Virus record (IMG/VR): IMGVR_UViG_3300009436_000042
Coordinates: 1 to 43,179 of that record
Length of the DNA stretch: 43,179 nt
From: a virus
Direction: 5' to 3' (one strand)
Within the stretch, counting starts at the first letter, position 1; every line of letters begins with the position of its first letter. Below the pieces are notes generated by a model, which was not told where the DNA came from, searched no databases, and worked only from the letters and a program-made list of their open reading frames with translations. A program made the position numbers and the translations under genes. Below are positions 38,782-43,179 of this stretch, one piece after another.

Positions 38782-39107
38782 GTGAATACACGCCAGACAG
38801 TTGGGTAGTGTTAAAGGTTAAAGAAGGTAAAGGCACATTCCCGTTCTATAAAGTTCTAGCAGGTTGGAGTGGTGGTTATTTGTATGGCTCCTCATGGAGA
38901 ATGAACAGTGGTATTACTCTTGTGTTTAATCGTGAAGATGAAATTCATTTCCATGGTGAAAGTGGGTCACTCTACAGATGCCCTAAAGGAGCCTACGGAC
39001 TTAAAATGAGTACTGCTGGTGTATATAAGAATTTGTGTTTACAGCAGGAGTTTGGAGGTCAAATTCAACTGATGTCTGAAGATACAGACTGGAGTAAACT
39101 AGTATGA
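38778..39107 (+). CDS. Conserved phage protein, 109 aa
   Basis: A short beta-rich protein with YKVLAGWSGGYLYGSSWRMN, then SGITLVF and FHGESGSLYRCPKGAYGL. This resembles a widespread phage hypothetical family of unknown function. Overlaps both neighbours by 4 nt, so the three genes 38377-39313 are one translational block. Confidence 0.7.
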   Translation: MSEYTPDSWVVLKVKEGKGTFPFYKVLAGWSGGYLYGSSWRMNSGITLVFNREDEIHFHGESGSLYRCPKGAYGLKMSTAGVYKNLCLQQEFGGQIQLMSEDTDWSKLV

Positions 39108-39313
39108 CAATGGCAGATGAAAGATACATCGCACTAACACGCACTGCAGAGTTTCTAAAAGAGTTACAGAACCCTAGAGGTAGATATAAGAGAGATGATA
39201 TAAAAGAGATACGAAGAATGGCATCCTCTTGTCTACGACACTACCCTTGGGATATGTACTTAGAAGATTTGGCAAAGATAGCACCCCATATATTAGAGAA
39301 TAGAAATGTCTAA
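39104..39313 (+). CDS. Small conserved protein (BPSL0761-like), 69 aa
   Basis: A two-helix protein: ERYIALTRTAEFLKEL, then IRRMASSCLRHYPWDMYLEDLAKIAPHIL. The LRHYP centre matches a small bacterial and phage family (BPSL0761). No function is known. An internal ATG at 39110 is an alternative start. Its TAA is part of the next late-type element. Confidence 0.68.
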   Translation: MTMADERYIALTRTAEFLKELQNPRGRYKRDDIKEIRRMASSCLRHYPWDMYLEDLAKIAPHILENRNV

Positions 39314-39316
39314 ATA
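39309..39316 (+). promoter_or_regulatory. Late-type element TCTAAATA
   Basis: The TAA at 39311-39313 is a gene stop. The element leads into a 116-nt region without a long gene, opening with the palindrome ATTGTG-TCA-CACAAT (39319-39333). Confidence 0.5.
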
Positions 39317-39318
39317 GT

Positions 39319-39340
39319 ATTGTGTCACACAATTGACACA
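39319..39340. repeat. Overlapping palindromes in the intergenic region 39314-39429
   Basis: ATTGTG-TCA-CACAAT (39319-39333) and TGTGTCA-N6-TGACACA (39321-39340) share bases and are mutually exclusive as RNA hairpins. The position just after a late-type promoter suggests a regulatory RNA leader or an operator. Confidence 0.5.
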
Positions 39341-39429
39341 CAAACGTAACGACTAGGTCACAAAGAGTAAGTAGGGAAACCGAACATACCATTCTTGACT
39401 GAAAGATACAACATAAAAAGGAGATATAA

Positions 39430-39540
39430 ATGCAATATTACGCATACATGTCTGCCTCGGTTCATTCCCTTGCAGACAAATTCGATACCATGATGAAATC
39501 AGGCTCACTTAACAAAGTGTGTCGTACTTTTCTTGTATAA
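39430..39540 (+). CDS. Hypothetical miniprotein, 36 aa
   Basis: A strong Shine-Dalgarno (AAAGGAG, 39418-39424) lies before the ATG. The product (MQYYAYMSASVHSLADKF) has no recognised motif. Its TAA is inside an exact TATAAATA late promoter, the same design seen at real genes, which supports it. Short length keeps confidence low. Confidence 0.5.
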   Translation: MQYYAYMSASVHSLADKFDTMMKSGSLNKVCRTFLV

Positions 39541-39543
39541 ATA
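39536..39543 (+). promoter_or_regulatory. Late promoter, exact TATAAATA
   Basis: Matches the T4 late consensus. The TAA (39538-39540) is the miniprotein stop. It lies 79 nt before the peroxiredoxin ATG. Confidence 0.6.
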
Positions 39544-39567
39544 ACTATACAATTATACAAAAACCTC

Positions 39568-39596
39568 TAGTCAGAACTGGTTAGAGGTAGTATAAT
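39568..39596 (+). promoter_or_regulatory. Sigma70-like promoter of the peroxiredoxin gene
   Basis: TAGTCA (39568-39573) in the extended CCTCTAG context, a 17-bp spacer and TATAAT (39591-39596). A 7-bp inverted repeat (39563-39569 with 39582-39588) spans the -35. The leader contains AGAGGAA before the ATG at 39623. Confidence 0.65.
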
Positions 39597-39622
39597 GGGT
39601 ATATAATTTAGAGGAATATATT

Positions 39623-40168
39623 ATGATATATGAAGGACAAACCATCCCATCCGTATCACTCGTTCAGAGAGATGGAATCACGGGGACATTCACAGAAGTA
39701 ACAACAGATGAACTCTTTAAAGATAAGAGAGTTATTCTATTTGCATTGCCTGGTGCATTCACCCCAACATGTTCAACAAAACAATTACCTGCATACGATA
39801 AGAAGTATCGTTCACTTACTGCAAAGAAGAATAACATAGACGAGGTCTACTGTTTATCAGTCAACGATGGATTCGTAATGAATGCATGGTTCGAATCTTT
39901 GGGTATTAAGAATGTCAAACCTCTTGCAGATGGCTCATTAGAGTTCACTGCATCGGTTGGTGCAAAAGTTCAGAAGGACAATGTAGGATTTGGTTCAAGG
40001 TCGTGGAGATACTCATGTGTCATCAACGATGGTGTTGTGGAGAAAGTCTTCAGTGAAGAAGGATTCGGTAACAATGCAGGAACAGACCCATTTGAAGTAT
40101 CTGATGCACAAACTATGTTAGATTACATTAGTGAAGCTATCTCACTCAGATTAAAGGAACAAGTGTAA
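39623..40168 (+). CDS. Peroxiredoxin (Prx5-type thiol peroxidase), 181 aa
   Basis: Peroxiredoxins reduce peroxides with a peroxidatic cysteine, here C50 in PGAFTPTC (P-x-x-x-T-x-x-C). The thioredoxin-fold core, YCLSVNDGFVMNAWF and the C-terminal FGSRSWRYS region match the Prx5/AhpE-like group. The glutaredoxin at 30569 could supply electrons, as in glutathione-dependent Prx5. Two promoters, late and sigma70-like, precede it, so it may be made throughout infection. It probably protects against oxidative stress. Confidence 0.9.
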   Translation: MIYEGQTIPSVSLVQRDGITGTFTEVTTDELFKDKRVILFALPGAFTPTCSTKQLPAYDKKYRSLTAKKNNIDEVYCLSVNDGFVMNAWFESLGIKNVKPLADGSLEFTASVGAKVQKDNVGFGSRSWRYSCVINDGVVEKVFSEEGFGNNAGTDPFEVSDAQTMLDYISEAISLRLKEQV

Positions 40169-40371
40169 TGGATTTCCTTATCGGACTATTCTTCATACCA
40201 TTCAATATGACTGTATTTGTACTTAAGTATACGTTTGCACTAGTACTATGGTACGGAATTTATAAATTTGTCGTAGAACTATGGGGTGCTTACGGAAGAC
40301 CAATCCTCGACATGAAAAGGACAAAGACAAAGGGTAGTCAACTAAACATCGATGACTATGACAACTACTAG
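40168..40371 (+). CDS. Membrane protein, 67 aa
   Basis: The ATG overlaps the peroxiredoxin stop by one base. Two hydrophobic stretches (about 3-17 and 19-40) suggest one long or two short spans, followed by a basic and then acidic tail (DMKRTKTKGSQLNIDDYDNY). The topology allows a holin role, but no signature supports it. Confidence 0.64.
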   Translation: MDFLIGLFFIPFNMTVFVLKYTFALVLWYGIYKFVVELWGAYGRPILDMKRTKTKGSQLNIDDYDNY

Positions 40372-40381
40372 GATATCAACG

Positions 40382-40389
40382 ACTAAATA
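40382..40389 (+). promoter_or_regulatory. Late-type promoter ACTAAATA
   Basis: Ends 5 nt before the ATG at 40395; no Shine-Dalgarno. Confidence 0.6.
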
Positions 40390-40394
40390 CAATC

Positions 40395-40562
40395 ATGAGT
40401 GATATCTTAATAGGAATACATATAGTCTTCATCATCGCATTAGTGGTGTCGAGTTGGTACTCGGGTTTTAAAATTGGTCGTAAGAATATGATTGAACAGA
40501 TGATTGATGATGAAGTAGTCACTGTATCCGACCTTATTAAATTATACAAGCCAAAAGACTGA
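40395..40562 (+). CDS. Single-pass membrane protein, 55 aa
   Basis: The frame ATG 40395 to TGA 40560 encodes an N-terminal membrane span (about residues 4-24, ILIGIHIVFIIALVVSSWY) and a charged helical tail (KNMIEQMIDDEVVTVSDL). The late-type promoter at the standard 5-nt distance strongly supports it. Function is unknown. Confidence 0.66.
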   Translation: MSDILIGIHIVFIIALVVSSWYSGFKIGRKNMIEQMIDDEVVTVSDLIKLYKPKD

Positions 40563-40575
40563 GTGTAGAATCCCC

Positions 40576-41505
40576 ATGTCAGAATCAATACCTATTGTTG
40601 AAGTTGACCAGTATCAATTCTTAGAGCATCGCAGACAACAAGAAACCAATCACTGGAACAAACTAGACAATCAAGACCTAACACCCCTCGACTCCATCCT
40701 CACGATAGAGATTAACACTACAGAGTTGTGTAACAGGACATGTGTCTTTTGTCCACGACATGACCCAAAGGTCTACGACAATAGAAATCTACACCTTACA
40801 GTCAAGGGTGCGACAATTATTGCAGAAGAGTTAAAACGGTCAGACTATAGAGGTAAGATATCCTTCAGTGGATTCGGTGAGAACCTACTCAACCCATGGT
40901 TCGTTAAGATTGTTCATGCAGTAAGAAAAGAACTACCTACCAATGTCATCGAGTGCAACACTAATGGTGACAAACTAACACCCCAATACGCAAAAGACCT
41001 ATTCAATGCAGGTATGACCAATATCTACATCAACCTCTATGATGGGCCTGAACAGGTAGAACCCTTTGATGCAATCATGCAAGAAGCAGGGATAGCACCC
41101 GAAACACAATATAAATATAGAGTACACTATGGAAGTGCAGAACAACATGGATTGTTACTGAACAACAGAAGTGGTGTAGTAGACTGGATTGGTATAGAAG
41201 ACTCATCCATAGAGAAACTTAAGGGTAAACCCTGTTATTATCCGTTCTATAAGATGTTTGTAGATTGGAATGGTGATTGTATCCTATGTTGTAATGACTG
41301 GGACAGGACACAAATCGTAGGTAACCTCATGACACAGACATTACATGATGTATGGTTCGGTAAACCTATGACCAAGATACGAAACAGATTGAGAAAGGGA
41401 AATAGGAACGGAATTCCATGTAACAAGTGTAGTGTAGATGGTACACTATTCGGTAAACCCTCATACGACTTAATCAACGAATACGAAGAAAAGAAAGGAC
41501 TATGA
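40576..41505 (+). CDS. Radical SAM/SPASM-domain protein, 309 aa
   Basis: C52-x3-C56-x2-C59 (CNRTCVFC) binds the 4Fe-4S cluster that cleaves S-adenosylmethionine; GFGENLL and ECNTNGD are the usual barrel motifs. The C-terminal cysteines (GKPC near 219, DCILCCND near 234, PCNKC near 285) form a SPASM/twitch auxiliary cluster region, with GNLMTQTLHDVWFG typical of SPASM enzymes. Such enzymes modify peptides, proteins or small molecules. It starts a run with an unknown, a possible 2OG oxygenase and another unknown, possibly one pathway. Confidence 0.86.
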   Translation: MSESIPIVEVDQYQFLEHRRQQETNHWNKLDNQDLTPLDSILTIEINTTELCNRTCVFCPRHDPKVYDNRNLHLTVKGATIIAEELKRSDYRGKISFSGFGENLLNPWFVKIVHAVRKELPTNVIECNTNGDKLTPQYAKDLFNAGMTNIYINLYDGPEQVEPFDAIMQEAGIAPETQYKYRVHYGSAEQHGLLLNNRSGVVDWIGIEDSSIEKLKGKPCYYPFYKMFVDWNGDCILCCNDWDRTQIVGNLMTQTLHDVWFGKPMTKIRNRLRKGNRNGIPCNKCSVDGTLFGKPSYDLINEYEEKKGL

Positions 41506-41906
41506 CTAAAGTGAAAATGCTGGACGACATGCTGATTCAATTGGCAAAAAACCTGACTGCCCATGAAATGACAGTCGAAGAATATAAACGACATGTGGAG
41601 TTAAATAACATGAAACTTAAGACATCCATCAAGTATCCCGATAGGTTTGAGACCATCGATGTAAGAATAGAACTACCTGTTACACTAGACAAGACTGATA
41701 ATGGTATACACTCCTTTGAGGACATTCGAAGTATCGTATTAGAATACGTTAAGAGTAAAGACTTCAATTACACCTCAACCATCGACCCCAATCCCGATTA
41801 CTGGAAAGAGTTTGAAGCATTCAAAGAAGACGGAACTAAAATTGGTGTTCTTAAACACGATGACGGCCATATGATACACAGACCCGAAGACTATGAAGAG
41901 AATTAA
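41502..41906 (+). CDS. Hypothetical protein, 134 aa
   Basis: ATGA overlap with the radical SAM gene. A helical N-terminus (MLDDMLIQLAKNLTAHEMTVEEYKRH in two helices) is followed by a beta-rich domain and an acidic tail. No cysteine-rich leader or cleavage motif of a modified peptide is evident, yet tight coupling means it could be a partner or substrate of the radical SAM enzyme. Confidence 0.66.
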   Translation: MTKVKMLDDMLIQLAKNLTAHEMTVEEYKRHVELNNMKLKTSIKYPDRFETIDVRIELPVTLDKTDNGIHSFEDIRSIVLEYVKSKDFNYTSTIDPNPDYWKEFEAFKEDGTKIGVLKHDDGHMIHRPEDYEEN

Positions 41907-42612
41907 CCTTCCACAACATAAGAGTTTGGTAAGGATACATCCCCCCGAGAAATACTGTATGGGACTGAAAGAGAAGATGTTCTCAGCTCATGACCAATAT
42001 AACCTAGATAACATGGTACCTTACCATCAAGTGGTTGAACACTTCCTATCCAAAGACGAGTGTGAGACGATATGTGCAGTCATAGACGACAACACAGAAG
42101 ACCTCATGAAGGAAGACTATCTCCCCGAATCTGATGAATCAGACCACGAAGGGTTAACAGGTAAGTTCATGTATTACAACCTACTCAATTTATTACCCGA
42201 CACACTTAGTATAGACCTACAACAACGAGTGTTTAATCTAGAACTGTTTAAAGACATGGACGAGGTATGGATTCAGTGTTGGGCTAACAAATCCCCACAA
42301 GGTACAGGTATTACAAAACATTTCCATGGTATGGTTGGTCAGGGTAAAACAACAGGTCAAGCCTTCGCATGTTCATCCTTCCTACAAGGTCACACAGAGT
42401 CTTACACACACTTTGAATCCGACCAAGGGTACATACAGGTACGCAACGAGGTAGGACACCTACACATAGTAGACGAGTATCTCATGCATGAAGTCAAACA
42501 GAATATACACACGACACCGAGGTATTCCTTAGCCATGGATGTTCATATAAATAAACCCAAGGACTTAATAAACTACGACAAGAGGATACTCCATGCCAAT
42601 CGAATTCACTAA
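41893..42612 (+). CDS. Possible 2OG-Fe(II) oxygenase-like protein, 239 aa
   Basis: Candidate iron ligands lie in GITKHFHGM near 139-147; HTESYTHF follows, then GHLHIVDEYLMHEVKQNIHTTPRYSLAMDVHI near 196-227, with a distal His and an Arg in the expected order. The motif match is weaker than for the other five oxygenase-like genes. It overlaps the previous gene by 14 nt and the next by 20 nt. Confidence 0.62.
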   Translation: MKRINLPQHKSLVRIHPPEKYCMGLKEKMFSAHDQYNLDNMVPYHQVVEHFLSKDECETICAVIDDNTEDLMKEDYLPESDESDHEGLTGKFMYYNLLNLLPDTLSIDLQQRVFNLELFKDMDEVWIQCWANKSPQGTGITKHFHGMVGQGKTTGQAFACSSFLQGHTESYTHFESDQGYIQVRNEVGHLHIVDEYLMHEVKQNIHTTPRYSLAMDVHINKPKDLINYDKRILHANRIH

Positions 42613-43141
42613 CACAACACCAAAGATACTTATCTACACGGACTCAGACATGGGAGACCAATTAGTAGACCATTTGATGATGCGTGTCGCAATCCTTGAC
42701 CACCTATTAGACGGCCTCGACCAACAATGGGAAGACGACCAAATAGAATGGGTCACAGGTACTATAAAAGAAGAGAAGGACAAATACGATGTCTTCTTCT
42801 GTCTAGGAGAGAAGTCACTCTATCCATACCTAGGTGTATCAGACCAAATTGCAAAACGTACATTCTACATTGACGTAGAAGGAACCATGGACTTGACAGA
42901 ACTAGGTATCATGAATGCAGAACCTATTCAAGACAATACTGTAGAAGAACTATGGGATAGGTGTTGTATTGGTGCAGTAGAACTTCGTGAGATACCTACA
43001 ACGGAGGTGGATACCAGTGAAGAGGTCATAGAGAAAGAACTTGATGACCTTTTAAAGACCAATCCTCTCGGTGAACTACACTTAGATGCATCCGACATGT
43101 ACGATGACCTAGTGAAAGAAGACGACAAACCTAATTCCTAA
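42593..43141 (+). CDS. Hypothetical protein, 182 aa
   Basis: Opens with a Rossmann-like strand-turn (KILIYTDSDMGDQLVDH) and later YDVFFCLGEKSLYPYLG; the C-terminal third is a highly acidic helical tail (EEVIEKELDDLLK). The motifs loosely resemble phosphatase or glycosyltransferase-type Rossmann folds, but none is clear. It is coupled to the oxygenase-like gene. Only 38 nt remain to the window edge. Confidence 0.66.
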   Translation: MPIEFTNTTPKILIYTDSDMGDQLVDHLMMRVAILDHLLDGLDQQWEDDQIEWVTGTIKEEKDKYDVFFCLGEKSLYPYLGVSDQIAKRTFYIDVEGTMDLTELGIMNAEPIQDNTVEELWDRCCIGAVELREIPTTEVDTSEEVIEKELDDLLKTNPLGELHLDASDMYDDLVKEDDKPNS

Positions 43142-43179
43142 GAAGAAACCAAAGATACCCCTCAAAGGGGGTGACGAGT

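Noticed and set aside
39333-39361. TTGACA at 39333 as a full promoter
   Set aside because: No acceptable -10 at 16-18 bp downstream.
43158-43170. Possible terminator hairpin CCCCT-CAA-AGGGG at the window edge
   Set aside because: The stem is only 5 bp and no T run is visible before the window ends.
1-43179. CRISPR arrays, insertion sequences, integrase or attachment sites
   Set aside because: No repeat-spacer series, transposase, integrase or tRNA-linked direct repeat was seen.

Overview
The window reads as part of the genome of a marine T4-like myovirus. It has low GC, is almost fully coding, and every supported gene is on the + strand with 1-20 nt overlaps between many neighbours. The lineage call rests on a T4-type replication set: family B DNA polymerase (gp43), UvsX recombinase, gp41 helicase, gp61 primase and class Ia ribonucleotide reductase (nrdA, nrdB) followed by a glutaredoxin. 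Hsp20, small hypothetical families known from cyanophage and pelagiphage myoviruses, 2OG-Fe(II) oxygenases and T4-late-like TAAATA promoters agree with it. The host should be Gram-negative, because the phage encodes a putative spanin pair, an exported outer-membrane barrel and a lipoprotein. No photosynthesis gene is present in the window, so a heterotroph such as a SAR11-type or other marine proteobacterium is as likely as a cyanobacterium; the host is inference.

Layout. 1-6308: hsp20 end, an amino-type DNA methyltransferase, T4-type lysozyme, gp43 and a staphylococcal-nuclease-like protein. 6342-7616: an envelope lipoprotein with a serine beta-lactamase fold. 7668-11547: uvsX, a 2OG-type oxygenase, the gp41 helicase and small genes. 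11579-21548: a late block of probable head or internal virion proteins. Several of them start with a T4-like capsid-targeting peptide, including a two-domain nucleotidyltransferase/P-loop kinase. 21575-24960: a ferritin-like di-iron protein, tRNA-Thr, a membrane protein and small conserved genes. 25007-31120: primase, nrdA, a 2OG oxygenase, nrdB and a two-domain glutaredoxin. 31122-33243: zinc-ribbon and other small proteins, an HExxH metallopeptidase and a HAD deoxyribonucleotidase, ended by a clear terminator. 33335-36525: three more 2OG-type proteins around a putative spanin pair. 36531-40562: small genes, an outer-membrane barrel, three tRNAs (Ala, Ser, Arg) and a peroxiredoxin. 40576-43141: a radical SAM/SPASM protein, an unknown, another possible 2OG oxygenase and an unknown, probably continuing past the window edge.

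The genes serve four jobs. DNA replication and dNTP supply use the polymerase, helicase, primase, recombinase, RNR and glutaredoxin. Virion building uses the 11.6-21.5 kb block. Lysis uses the lysozyme and spanins. Host remodelling uses the oxygenases, di-iron protein, peroxiredoxin, lipoprotein hydrolase and outer-membrane protein.

The most unusual signal is regulatory. Thirteen genes have a promoter, either sigma70-like or T4-late-like, placed so that the expected +1 falls on or next to the start codon, with no Shine-Dalgarno. Some of these promoters sit inside inverted repeats whose right arm holds the start codon; at the methyltransferase gene the repeat is a perfect 14 + 14 bp. Stop codons of upstream genes are often part of the promoter element.
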